Made by a program: the position numbers and the translations under genes. Below are positions 38,512-46,641 of a DNA stretch of 64,000 nt, in pieces. Source of the stretch: Planococcus beigongshangi (GTDB lineage Bacteria; Bacillota; Bacilli; Bacillales_A; Planococcaceae); contig NZ_JADHDU010000002.1 in the NCBI RefSeq assembly GCF_016820495.1, positions 413,001 to 477,000 on the forward strand, read 5' to 3'. How positions within the stretch are numbered: the first letter of the stretch is position 1; each line of letters opens with the position of its first letter. The notes beneath the pieces are model-generated. The model was not told the DNA's origin. It saw only the letters and a program-made list of their open reading frames with translations, and did no database searches.

Positions 38512-38826
38512 TTATGCGTGTTGGTTAACCAATTCAGCCAAAGCTTCCTTCGGTCTGAAGCCGACAACCTTATCAACTGTTTCTCCGTCTTTCATCAAGA
38601 GAAGAGTCGGAATCGACATGATGCCGTATTGGCTTGCAGTTTCCTGGTTTTCATCAACGTCCACTTTTACGATTTTCACTTTATCGCTCATTTCAGCGTC
38701 AAGCTCTTCCAATACAGGAGCAATCATTTTACAAGGTCCGCACCAAGTTGCCCAAAAATCAACCAGCACCAATCCTTCTGAGATTTCCTGTGAAAAGTTC
38801 TGATCTGTTCCGTGTACAATTGCCAT
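38512..38826 (-). CDS. trxA: thioredoxin
   Basis: A 104-residue thioredoxin with the redox motif WCGPC (Cys29 and Cys32) in DFWATWCGPCKM, and the cis-proline region MSIPTLLLMKDG. It reduces protein disulfides in the cytoplasm. AAGGAGGAATTATTC precedes the ATG. Confidence 0.98.
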   Translation of the reverse strand: MAIVHGTDQNFSQEISEGLVLVDFWATWCGPCKMIAPVLEELDAEMSDKVKIVKVDVDENQETASQYGIMSIPTLLLMKDGETVDKVVGFRPKEALAELVNQHA

Positions 38827-39053
38827 GAATAATTCCTCCTTAGTTTTACCAAACTATAAACCGATTATAGCATGCGCATTTTTCGCTAGCTATTTATATG
38901 CCTATTCCGGGTTTACCCGTTTGTGCAGCTGGTAAACGGAAAAAATACTTCCCGTTCCATGATACAAATCACGCATTCCTCCCATTATTTGATGGCAAAT
39001 GATTTATTTGCACTAAAGAGGATTGCCGCTCCCCGCGGCGAGGTATAGAATAA

Positions 39054-39065
39054 GAACAAATGTTC
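39054..39065 (+). promoter_or_regulatory. LexA (SOS) box of the Y-family polymerase gene
   Basis: GAACAAATGTTC is a perfect GAAC-N4-GTTC palindrome of the Gram-positive LexA/DinR type. It lies 21 bases upstream of the start codon of the gene at 39087. Confidence 0.85.
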
Positions 39066-39086
39066 TTAACCTGAGGAGGTGCCGAG

Positions 39087-40343
39087 ATGGAAATACAGAA
39101 CTTGCCGGACCGGACGATCGCTTGTTTGGATATGCGCGGTTTTTATGCCAGCTGCGCCGCTATCAGCGAAGGCCTCGATCCGCTCGAAGCGCACATTGCC
39201 GTTGTCGGCAATCAGGAACGGAAAGGCAGCGTCGTACTCGCGGCATCACCCCTGATGAAAAAAGATTTCGGCGTCCGCACCGGTACACGGCTGTTCGAAA
39301 TTCCGGACGATCCGCGCATCCGGCTGCTCCAGCCGAAAATGGAATTTTTCCTTCAAGTTTCAATGGCGATCACCGACCTGCTCAAAGAATTCGTCCCGAA
39401 AGATGCCGTCCATGTCTACAGCGTCGACGAAAGCTTCATCGACTTCACCCACGCCGACTCATTATGGGGCGATACCGATATTCTCGTGAAACATGTCCAG
39501 GATGCCCTGGTGCGGCAGTTCGGCCTGCCGTCAGCAGTCGGCGTCGGCCCCAATATGCTGCTGGCCAAACTCGCACTCGATCTGGATGCCAAGAATTCCG
39601 GTTACGCCAGATGGACGTATGATGATGTCCCCCAAAAATTATGGCCGCTCACACCGCTCAACAAGATGTGGGGAATCGGTTCCCGAACCGAACAGACCCT
39701 CAACAGTATGGGCATTTTTTCCGTGGGCGATCTTGCCTGCACGGATCTCGCCGTGCTGGAAGAACGTTTTGGCATCCTCGGCCACCAGCTCTACCAGCAT
39801 GCAAACGGCATCGACCTGTCGGACATCGGCTCCCCTCTTGTCGCAGGCCAGGTCAGTTACGGCAAAGGCCAGATCCTTTACCGCGATTACATAGAAGTGG
39901 AAGACATCATGACCATCATTCTGGAAATGTGCGAAGATATCGCCATGCGCACCCGGCTCGCGAGACGTGCTGGCCGCACAATCCATCTCAGCGTCGGTTA
40001 CAGCAAATCCGTTTATGGCGGCGGCTTTTCCCGGTCCTGCTCCCTCGAAGAAGCCACCAACGAAACCCTTCAGATCTATAAAGTATGCCAACACATTTTC
40101 CGGGAGCATTTCCAGCACAGGGCGGTCCGCCGGATTTCGATCTCAATCGGCAGCCTGGAAGAGGAATCATCGATGCAATTAAGCCTGTTCGAAGCACGGA
40201 AGTGGGAGAAACGCCGACTCGGCGCAGCGATGGACCAGATCCGCCGCAAATACGGCTACGCCTCCATCTACCGCGCTGTCTCCGGCACTGAAGCCGGCAC
40301 CGCCATTGCGAGAACGCGATTGATCGGTGGGCATAAGAAATAA
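39087..40343 (+). CDS. Y-family DNA polymerase (UmuC/UvrX-like)
   Basis: A 418-residue translesion polymerase. Catalytic carboxylates lie in IACLDMRGFYASC (near residue 15, with Tyr as steric gate) and in VYSVDESFIDF (near 113). WGIGSRTEQTLNSMGI is the helix-hairpin-helix thumb, and a little-finger domain follows. It resembles B. subtilis YqjW/UvrX, which are SOS-induced. AGGAGG lies seven bases before the ATG. A YolD-like partner gene often accompanies this family, but none is seen. It interrupts the trxA-etfA order of B. subtilis on the opposite strand. Confidence 0.92.
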   Translation: MEIQNLPDRTIACLDMRGFYASCAAISEGLDPLEAHIAVVGNQERKGSVVLAASPLMKKDFGVRTGTRLFEIPDDPRIRLLQPKMEFFLQVSMAITDLLKEFVPKDAVHVYSVDESFIDFTHADSLWGDTDILVKHVQDALVRQFGLPSAVGVGPNMLLAKLALDLDAKNSGYARWTYDDVPQKLWPLTPLNKMWGIGSRTEQTLNSMGIFSVGDLACTDLAVLEERFGILGHQLYQHANGIDLSDIGSPLVAGQVSYGKGQILYRDYIEVEDIMTIILEMCEDIAMRTRLARRAGRTIHLSVGYSKSVYGGGFSRSCSLEEATNETLQIYKVCQHIFREHFQHRAVRRISISIGSLEEESSMQLSLFEARKWEKRRLGAAMDQIRRKYGYASIYRAVSGTEAGTAIARTRLIGGHKK

Positions 40344-40346
40344 AAA

Positions 40347-40401
40347 CCGATATTCCGCAAAACAGCTTCGTCGCAGGAGTCTCACTTTTTTGCTCCATAT
40401 C
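40347..40401. repeat. MITE-like element, copy 3 (55 bp, short form, inverted)
   Basis: Opposite orientation to the other copies. CCGATATTCCGCAAAACAG on the left and CTTTTTTGCTCCATATC on the right. It begins four bases after the stop of the polymerase gene. Confidence 0.75.
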
Positions 40402-40492
40402 TCATTTCACTTTCTATAAAGTAAGAAAGTATTTAGAATGCATCCCCCTAGAGCAGAATAACTAGAGAAGTTAACAGTTTCTCGGCAAAATA

Positions 40493-40525
40493 AAACGCCC
40501 GCCCCAAGGTATGGGGCGGGCGTTC
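40493..40525 (-). terminator. terminator of etfA
   Basis: ACGCCCGCCCCA-tacct-TGGGGCGGGCGT, then TTTTATTT on the minus strand. Confidence 0.92.
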
Positions 40526-40533
40526 AACATTTA

Positions 40534-41499
40534 TTACATTACTTTCTTAAATTCTTCCGTCAACATCGGGATGACTTCGAACAAGTCGCCGACGATACCG
40601 TAATCCGCCACTTTAAAGATGTTCGCTTCCGGATCTTTATTGATCGCAACGATCACTTTCGAGTTGGACATACCTGCTAAATGCTGGATTGCGCCGGAAA
40701 TGCCTGCTGCGATGTAAAGGTCAGGAGTAACAACTTTACCCGTTTGGCCGATTTGAAGGGAGTAATCCACGTAATCCGCGTCACATGCTCCGCGGGATGC
40801 GCCGACTGCTCCGCCAAGAAGGTCAGCCAGTTCCTGAAGCGGTGCGAAACCTTCCGCACTCTTCACGCCGCGTCCGCCTGCGATGACAACTTTCGCTTCC
40901 GACAGGTCGACACCTTCAGCCGATTTGCGTACAACGTTCTGGATGATGGTGCGCAGGTTCGTGATGTCCACTGACAATGAGCTGACATCTCCTGAACGCT
41001 CCTGTTTTTCAAGCGGTGCGATGTTGTTCGGGCGGATCGTGATGAAGTCGATGTCGCCTTTGTTCTTCACTTTTTCAAATGCCTTGCCGGAATAAATCGG
41101 ACGGATGTAAACAGCGTCGTCGCCTTCGCCTTCAATATCCGTTACGTCAGAGATCAAACCCGTCTGTAATTTTGAAGCGATTTTTGGAGACAGATCTTTA
41201 CCGACAGCAGTGTGCCCGAAAACCAGCGCTTGCGGCTGCTCCTGATCGATCACTGCCATCATCGCCTGGCTGTAACCATCAGATGTATATGATTTCAAAT
41301 GCGGGTGTTCAACCGTGATGACACGGTCAGCCCCGTAGTTTATAAGTTCAGCGCCGAAATCTGCCACTGAATCACCAAGTAAAACACTTACGACTTCTCC
41401 GCCGCCGGAGATTTTCTTAGCTGCGGCAATTGCTTCAAATGAGACGTTGCGCAAAGAACCTTCACGCGTCTCGCCCAATACCAATACTTTTTTCGACAT
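40534..41499 (-). CDS. etfA: electron transfer flavoprotein alpha subunit
   Basis: A 321-residue subunit accepting electrons from acyl-CoA dehydrogenases. The C-terminal FAD domain contains [44 protein letters not shown] and [12 protein letters not shown]. It is the last gene of the fadR-fadB-etfB-etfA cluster, 103 bases after etfB. Confidence 0.96.
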   Translation of the reverse strand: MSKKVLVLGETREGSLRNVSFEAIAAAKKISGGGEVVSVLLGDSVADFGAELINYGADRVITVEHPHLKSYTSDGYSQAMMAVIDQEQPQALVFGHTAVGKDLSPKIASKLQTGLISDVTDIEGEGDDAVYIRPIYSGKAFEKVKNKGDIDFITIRPNNIAPLEKQERSGDVSSLSVDITNLRTIIQNVVRKSAEGVDLSEAKVVIAGGRGVKSAEGFAPLQELADLLGGAVGASRGACDADYVDYSLQIGQTGKVVTPDLYIAAGISGAIQHLAGMSNSKVIVAINKDPEANIFKVADYGIVGDLFEVIPMLTEEFKKVM

Positions 41500-41602
41500 A
41501 GTCCGTTAACCTCCTAAGTAGATGTAAAGCTCAAATTGAAATCCATGCTATTTCAAAAGTCTGCGGCCGGCTTTCGCTTCGGCCAATTCAGCTTTTTAGG
41601 TC

Positions 41603-42376
41603 TTATATCACTTTCGCTTCGTTCTTCAACAGACCGACAAGTTCAGTAACCTGTGCAGAGATGTCGCCTTCCAATACGCGTCCTGCAGCTTTAGCAGGCG
41701 GCATGAAGATTTCGATCGTTTCTGTTTTCGCTTCAACGTCGTCTTCATCGATATCAAGGTCATCCAGTTCAAGTTCTTCAAGCGGCTTTTTCTTCGCTTT
41801 CATGATTCCTGGAAGTGAAGGATAACGAGGCTCGTTCAAGCCTTGCTGCGCTGTTACCAATAATGGCAATGAAGTTTCAAGTTCTTCAGCGTCACCTTCG
41901 ATATCGCGGACGATCGTCACTTTTTCGCCTTCGATTGTCAGGCTTGTGATAGTCGTTACATAGTTGATATCAAGCAAATCAGCGACACGCGGGCCGACTT
42001 GTCCAGAGCCGCCGTCGATTGCCACGTTACCGGCAAGGATCAGGTCAGCTTCTTTGTCTTTCAGGTATTCAGCAAGGATGTAAGCTGAAGTGAATTGGTC
42101 CAATTCTTCTACATCGTCTTCTGTATTGATAAGGACTGCTTTATCAGCACCCATTGCAAGCGCGGTACGCAGCTGCTTCTCAGCATCTTCTCCGCCGATA
42201 GTGATGACAGTCACTTCTCCGCCATGCTCGTCACGGACTTTGATCGCTTCCTCAATCGCATACTCATCGTATGGGTTGATGATGAATTCAGCGCCATCTT
42301 CCTGGATCTTACCACCTGAGATGACTAATTTTTCTTCTGTGTCGAATGTTCGTTTAACCAATACATAAATATTCAT
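41603..42376 (-). CDS. etfB: electron transfer flavoprotein beta subunit
   Basis: A 257-residue ETF-beta with the AMP-binding region ILAGNVAIDGGSGQVGPRVAD and the family start MNIYVLVKRTFDTEEK. It pairs with EtfA in beta-oxidation electron flow. It starts 20 bases after fadB. Confidence 0.96.
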   Translation of the reverse strand: MNIYVLVKRTFDTEEKLVISGGKIQEDGAEFIINPYDEYAIEEAIKVRDEHGGEVTVITIGGEDAEKQLRTALAMGADKAVLINTEDDVEELDQFTSAYILAEYLKDKEADLILAGNVAIDGGSGQVGPRVADLLDINYVTTITSLTIEGEKVTIVRDIEGDAEELETSLPLLVTAQQGLNEPRYPSLPGIMKAKKKPLEELELDDLDIDEDDVEAKTETIEIFMPPAKAAGRVLEGDISAQVTELVGLLKNEAKVI

Positions 42377-42396
42377 TAACGTTTACCTCCCAAGTA

Positions 42397-43170
42397 TTAT
42401 TTCCCTCTGAAATGTGCTTCCCTTTTCTCAAGAAAAGCCTGAATTCCCTCTTTGGCGTCTTCAGATACAAAAACCGTGCCGAATGAAGCGGCTTCCGCTT
42501 CAACGCCTTTATGGTAGCCTTCATGTTTAGAGTATTGAAGCATCTCGATTGCCGCTTTCACGGAAACCGGACTCTTCTTCGCAATCTTCTTGGCAATTGT
42601 AAGCGTTTTCGGAAGAAGGTCTTCTTCCGTGTATGCTCTGTTCGCCAAGCCCAGTTGCGCAGCTTCGGTTCCGCTGATCGGATCTGAAGTCAGCAGCATT
42701 TCAGCCGCTTTCGCTACACCCACATATCTCGGCAGGCGCTGGGTTCCGGCAAATCCGGGAATCAGGCCCAATTGAAGTTCAGGCAATCCAAGTTTAGCAT
42801 TTTCCGTAACAAAACGCATTTGGCAGCTCATGGCAAGTTCCAAGCCGCCGCCAAGTGCCGCGCCGTGAATGGCCGCGATAACCGGCTTGTGGAAAGTCTC
42901 CACCCGCTCGAAAACTTTTTGTCCGCTTGCCGCAAGTTTAGAGAATTCCTCTCCTGAACTCACTTGCGTGAATTCCTTAATGTCTGCTCCGGCTGAGAAG
43001 AATCTTCCTTCGCCGTGCAGGACGATGACCCGGACTTCGTCATTGTTCTCGACTTCATTCAGCAACTCGTCCACTTCCATGATTAACCCGCGTGACAGAG
43101 CGTTAGCCGGTGGACGGTTGATCGCAGCGATCGCCACTCCGTCTTCTACACGATAACTGATAAATTCCAT
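42397..43170 (-). CDS. fadB: enoyl-CoA hydratase
   Basis: A 257-residue crotonase-family enzyme hydrating enoyl-CoA in beta-oxidation. The oxyanion hole lies in [10 protein letters not shown] and [15 protein letters not shown], and catalytic Glu residues lie in [19 protein letters not shown]. It sits between fadR and etfB as ysiB/fadB does in B. subtilis. Confidence 0.93.
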   Translation of the reverse strand: MEFISYRVEDGVAIAAINRPPANALSRGLIMEVDELLNEVENNDEVRVIVLHGEGRFFSAGADIKEFTQVSSGEEFSKLAASGQKVFERVETFHKPVIAAIHGAALGGGLELAMSCQMRFVTENAKLGLPELQLGLIPGFAGTQRLPRYVGVAKAAEMLLTSDPISGTEAAQLGLANRAYTEEDLLPKTLTIAKKIAKKSPVSVKAAIEMLQYSKHEGYHKGVEAEAASFGTVFVSEDAKEGIQAFLEKREAHFRGK

Positions 43171-43189
43171 TGTGGTAAACCCCTCTCTT

Positions 43190-43774
43190 TTAAGAACGCA
43201 TACCCTTCATCAATAAATGATGCACTTTCGGCGCTAATTCGACAAGATCGTATTTATGTTCATTCATGACCCAGGTCGTGATGGTTTCATCCATCGTACC
43301 AAAGACCATCTGCCTTGCGAGACGGATGTCCATGTCTTTGTCGAACTCACCGTTTTCCATACCGGTGACCAAGATCTGGTCCAGCAGCAGAAGATATTCA
43401 CGCAGCACGTTGTTGATCTTCAGCCGGATGTCCGTATTGGACTGTCTGAGTTCGAGCTGGGTGACGATGGCCAGGTGAAGATCCCCTGCCAGCAATGTAA
43501 AATGGCTCTCGATCATCAACTTCAGCTTTTCAGATGCTGAAGAGTTCTTCGTGAGGATCTGTTCCAGCTTGCTGACAAAGACGGCCATCTTTTCCTGAAA
43601 GACAGAAATAAGAATGTCTTCTTTGTTTTTAAAATACAAATAAATTGTACCATCTGCGACACCGGCCTGTTTGGCAATTTTGGAAACTTGCGCCTGATGA
43701 TAGCCATTTTCCGCTATCACGATGACCGCCGCATCAATTATCTGTTTATATTTCGGTTTATCCTTTTTTACCAA
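43190..43774 (-). CDS. fadR: TetR-family fatty acid degradation repressor FadR
   Basis: A 194-residue TetR regulator that in B. subtilis represses beta-oxidation genes and is released by long-chain acyl-CoA. The N-terminal helix-turn-helix reads [34 protein letters not shown], nearly identical to B. subtilis FadR. TTG 43774 ([16 protein letters not shown]) gives the family length of 194. A longer in-frame start at 43789 lies within the T run and ribosome site. Its own promoter carries a FadR-type operator. Confidence 0.93.
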   Translation of the reverse strand: MVKKDKPKYKQIIDAAVIVIAENGYHQAQVSKIAKQAGVADGTIYLYFKNKEDILISVFQEKMAVFVSKLEQILTKNSSASEKLKLMIESHFTLLAGDLHLAIVTQLELRQSNTDIRLKINNVLREYLLLLDQILVTGMENGEFDKDMDIRLARQMVFGTMDETITTWVMNEHKYDLVELAPKVHHLLMKGMRS

Positions 43775-43787
43775 TTCCTCACCACCC

Positions 43788-43859
43788 AAAAAAAATATGG
43801 AAATATGAATGGCGATTCATTCATATTTCCATATTAAAGTTTAATGCCTGTACTGTCAA
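43788..43859 (-). promoter_or_regulatory. fadR promoter with FadR operator inside a terminator-like palindrome
   Basis: -35 TTGACA (complement of 43854-43859), 17 bases, -10 TAATAT (complement of 43831-43836). An 18-bp perfect inverted repeat, AATATGGAAATATGAATG (43794-43811) and its complement (43818-43835), follows with a six-base loop. TGAATG-N4-TTCATTCA (43806-43823) matches the published FadR box TGAATGAMTANTCATTCA at most positions. Eight T follow on the minus strand (complement of 43788-43795). RNA reading through from lcfA can form the whole hairpin; RNA started at about 43824 lacks one arm. Confidence 0.8.
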
Positions 43860-43863
43860 GCTT

Positions 43864-45555
43864 TTACGAAGGAACCGCTTCACTCATCTTTTGCTTTTCT
43901 TCATCGATCAACGAACGGCGGAGAATCTTGCCGACTGCCGTTTTCGGGAGTTCTGTCCGGAATTCATAGATGCGTGGAACTTTGAATGCTGCCAGGTGTT
44001 CACGGCAATAGGCATCGAGTTCCGATTCCGTCAATGTTTTCCCTTCTTTCAGGACAATGTAGGCCTTCACCGTTTCTCCGCGGTACGGATCAGGGATACC
44101 GGCAACCACACATTCCTGGATGGCATCATTTTCATAGAGGATCTCTTCGATTTCACGCGGATAAATATTGAATCCACCAGCGATGATCATATCTTTCTTC
44201 CGGTCCACTACGAAGAAATGGCCGTGTTCATCCATATATCCCAGATCGCCTGTCATCAGCCAGCCGTCAACGATCGTTGCAGCAGTGGCTTCAGGATTAT
44301 TCCAATACCCCTGCATGACCTGTGGCCCTTTAATGCCGATTTCACCGATTTCACCTGGCGGCACAGTATCCGTAGTGCCCGGCTGGAATACTTTGCAGTC
44401 CGTATCCGGATATGGAAGGCCGATCGATCCTTTCGTACGTTCGCCCCATACGAGATTCGAATGGGTCACCGGAGATGTTTCCGTCAAACCATAGCCTTCG
44501 ACCAGACGGCCACCAGTGATTTTTTCGAATTTCTCCTGGACATCCACCGGCAGCGGCGCAGATCCGCTCAGGCAGGCAGTGATGGAAGAAAGATCGTATT
44601 TGGAAATGTCAGGATGATTCATGAGACCGATATAAAGCGTCGGTGCCCCCGGGAATAAAGTCGGTTTCTGCTTATTGATCGTTTTCAATGCCGTTTCAGG
44701 ATCGAATTTCGGCAGAAGCACCATCTTATTGCCCTGCATGACTGACAGGATCAATACTGTAGTCAGGCCATATACGTGGAATAAAGGAATGATGCCGAGA
44801 ACGGTCTCTTCCCCATTTTTCGTTTTATAAAGCCATTTATCACACATCGTCGCATTGGAAATGAGGTTTTTATGCGACAGCATAACGCCTTTCGGAGATC
44901 CGGTCGTTCCTCCCGTATATTGAAGGAGTGCCAGATCATTTTCAAAATCGAATTCCGTTTCTTTGACGTTTGTTGAAGCGATTTTCATGATTTCAGAAAA
45001 CAGATGGTTCGTGCCGCGGTGTTCAACTTTGACCGAAATGCCATACTGTTTTTTCTGGATGAACGGGTAGATCATGTTTTTCGGGAACGGAAGATATTCC
45101 TTGATGCCGGTGATGATGACATTTTCCAGCTCCGTATCCTTGATCACTTTCGAAATTCGGGGATAGAGGATATCCATGGCGAGAATCACTTTGGCACCGG
45201 AGTTTTTCATCTGGTAAGCAATTTCCCGTTCCGTATACAGCGGATTCGTCATTACGACAATGCCGCCTGCATACAGGATACCATAAAAACCGATGACAGC
45301 CTGCGGTGAGTTCGGCAGCATGATTGCGACACGGTCACCTTTTTTGATGCCCAGCTCCTGCAGGTAATTGGCGAACTTCATCGATGACTCGTACAACTCT
45401 TTGTAGCTGACATCTTTGCCCATGAAGTGGATGGCCGTTTTTTCAGGAGATTCCTCATACGTATGCGTGAGGTAATCCTGCACCGGTTTGCTTTCATAGT
45501 CCAGTGTGGGCGGGATTTCCGGCGGATAATGGGCTAACCAGGGTTTTTCTGTCAT
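43864..45555 (-). CDS. lcfA: long-chain fatty acid-CoA ligase
   Basis: A 563-residue AMP-forming acyl-CoA synthetase that activates fatty acids. The AMP loop is LLQYTGGTTGSPKGVMLSH (near 215), VEGYGLTETSPV follows, and the C-terminal hinge and GWLMTGDLGYMDEHGHFFVVDRKKD plus the catalytic-lysine region LPKTAVGKILRR are present. AAGGAGG precedes the ATG. First gene of the fatty-acid degradation cluster, with a cre site at its promoter. Confidence 0.95.
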   Translation of the reverse strand: MTEKPWLAHYPPEIPPTLDYESKPVQDYLTHTYEESPEKTAIHFMGKDVSYKELYESSMKFANYLQELGIKKGDRVAIMLPNSPQAVIGFYGILYAGGIVVMTNPLYTEREIAYQMKNSGAKVILAMDILYPRISKVIKDTELENVIITGIKEYLPFPKNMIYPFIQKKQYGISVKVEHRGTNHLFSEIMKIASTNVKETEFDFENDLALLQYTGGTTGSPKGVMLSHKNLISNATMCDKWLYKTKNGEETVLGIIPLFHVYGLTTVLILSVMQGNKMVLLPKFDPETALKTINKQKPTLFPGAPTLYIGLMNHPDISKYDLSSITACLSGSAPLPVDVQEKFEKITGGRLVEGYGLTETSPVTHSNLVWGERTKGSIGLPYPDTDCKVFQPGTTDTVPPGEIGEIGIKGPQVMQGYWNNPEATAATIVDGWLMTGDLGYMDEHGHFFVVDRKKDMIIAGGFNIYPREIEEILYENDAIQECVVAGIPDPYRGETVKAYIVLKEGKTLTESELDAYCREHLAAFKVPRIYEFRTELPKTAVGKILRRSLIDEEKQKMSEAVPS

Positions 45556-45606
45556 TCTTTTTTCCTCCTTTGTATTTTATGAATCGTGTGAATATTCCTA
45601 TTTTTA

Positions 45607-45635
45607 ATTATAGAGAAAATTGTCAGCGCTTACAA
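45607..45635 (-). promoter_or_regulatory. lcfA promoter overlapped by a CcpA cre site
   Basis: -35 TTGTAA (complement of 45630-45635), 17 bases, -10 TATAAT (complement of 45607-45612). TGTAAGCGCTGACA (complement of 45621-45634) fits the cre consensus TGWAANCGNTNWCA at every position and covers the spacer and -35. Carbon catabolite repression of fatty-acid use is inferred. Confidence 0.8.
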
Positions 45636-45844
45636 ACTTTATTTTTTGAGCATAAATTAATTCAATAAAATATTTTTAGTAATTAGGTCGCTTCGTCGCT
45701 GGGATCCACTTCTATATAGGAGAGGAATAAAATGGACTTTAAAATAAGTGTCACGCTGTAATCTACTCGGGCGAATGCCCGAGTAAGCAAAGTCTGTCAC
45801 ACTGGTTTTTATAAACTGACGACATTTACAGAGTATTTTCTGAA

Positions 45845-46052
45845 GATATGGAGCAGGACAGCTGAGGCTCCTGCGGCTTAGCGACACGACCGATACACCG
45901 CAGGGAAGGTTTGGCCGAACTTCATTCGGCTAAACCTTTGCGACGAAGCTAGCGCAGCGATGCAACGCCCCACCATGTCTCGAAGCTAGCGTTAGCGATG
46001 CAGAGACAGGAGCACCGGTTTATGGAAAGCGAAGCTGTTCTGCGGAATATCG
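45845..46052. repeat. MITE-like element, copy 4 (208 bp)
   Basis: Ends GATATGGAGCAGGACAG and CTGTTCTGCGGAATATCG. The interior shares about 75 bp almost unchanged with copy 5, including GCTTAGCGACACGACCGATA and an internal hairpin GGTTTGGCCGAA/TTCGGCTAAACC. Confidence 0.85.
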
Positions 46053-46078
46053 GTTACCTAGACTTTAGTTCAAAAAAT

Positions 46079-46112
46079 ATAAAAACCGCCAGCGCATCCG
46101 CCGGCGGTCCTC
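46079..46112 (-). terminator. terminator of the mutS2-yshE unit
   Basis: ACCGCCGGCGGA-tgc-gCTGGCGGT followed by five T on the minus strand. It follows the 26-codon gene at 46114-46194. Confidence 0.82.
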
Positions 46113-46113
46113 C

Positions 46114-46194
46114 TTAAATCATGAACAGAAATATGATCCCTACGACCATGAACAATGCACAGCACACGAACAGGATTTTGATGAGATTCTCCAA
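46114..46194 (-). CDS. 26-residue single-helix membrane peptide
   Basis: Starts TTG 46194 with AGGAG about nine bases upstream, the ribosome site overlapping the stop of the yshE-like gene. The product is MENLIKILFVCCALFMVVGI followed by IFLFMI: one hydrophobic helix with a short polar N-terminus and two adjacent cysteines. It ends at TAA directly before a strong terminator, so it is the last cistron of the mutS2-yshE unit. No homologue is recognised. The good spacing, coupling and position argue for translation. Confidence 0.6.
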   Translation of the reverse strand: MENLIKILFVCCALFMVVGIIFLFMI

Positions 46195-46206
46195 ATTTTA
46201 CAACTC

Positions 46207-46620
46207 CTAAGAAATACTGGCCCCGATGACAAATGATAACCCGACTGAAATAATCAGCGAGATGAAACCGACAGAACGGTTGTCCTTCTCGATTTCTTCA
46301 TCCACCTTGAATTTCGGCGTCAGGAACTCGAACAGGATATAAGCGAATATCAAAAGGGTGAAGCCGAATATTCCCCAGCCGACCATTTCCACCATCGAGT
46401 TATGCTGCTCGATCGAATAGCGGAAAATATTGGTGACTCCGAAGATTTTTCCGCCCGTAGCCATTGCCACCGACAGATTCCCTTTTTTGATTTCTTCCCA
46501 GTTCTTATACTTGGTGACCAGTTCGAAAATCACCATCGAGACGATCAAACATAATACGACGACGCTGAAGTAACCTGCCGTCTCCACTAGCGGATGTGCC
46601 CAAAAACCATTCTCTCCCAT
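46207..46620 (-). CDS. yshE: DUF350-family membrane protein, YshE-like
   Basis: A 137-residue protein with four predicted membrane helices in two DUF350-like halves (around TAGYFSVVVLCLIVSMVIFE and GWGIFGFTLLIFAYILFEFL). Function unknown. It sits between mutS2 and lcfA as yshE does in B. subtilis. GGGGAG precedes the ATG, and a coupled small reading frame follows. Confidence 0.82.
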   Translation of the reverse strand: MGENGFWAHPLVETAGYFSVVVLCLIVSMVIFELVTKYKNWEEIKKGNLSVAMATGGKIFGVTNIFRYSIEQHNSMVEMVGWGIFGFTLLIFAYILFEFLTPKFKVDEEIEKDNRSVGFISLIISVGLSFVIGASIS

Positions 46621-46641
46621 TGCTCATTCTCCCCTATACCT

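Larger units (their letters stand above)
45640..46113. other. repeat-rich intergenic region upstream of lcfA
   Basis: No credible gene. It contains a hairpin ACTCGGGC-gaat-GCCCGAGT (45765-45784) nested between AGTGT (45747-45751) and ACACT (45799-45803). The long MITE-like copy 4 and the terminator at 46079-46112 follow. Confidence 0.7.

Noticed and set aside
37781..38803. 340-codon plus-strand frame opposite uvrC and trxA
   Set aside because: Complement of two certain genes. Its amino-acid content is that of an antisense shadow.
39023..39622. 199-codon frame overlapping the Y-family polymerase
   Set aside because: Arg-rich out-of-frame reading of the polymerase gene, which has catalytic motifs and a good start.
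43891..44658. 255-codon plus-strand frame opposite lcfA
   Set aside because: Antisense shadow of a well-supported acyl-CoA synthetase.
45579..45598. Possible second FadR box near the lcfA start
   Set aside because: GAAT and ATTC half-sites are present, but many consensus positions differ. The cre site is the only regulator site supported there.
45657..45887. 76-codon minus-strand frame upstream of lcfA
   Set aside because: Lies across a hairpin and the edge of MITE-like copy 4, with no family features.
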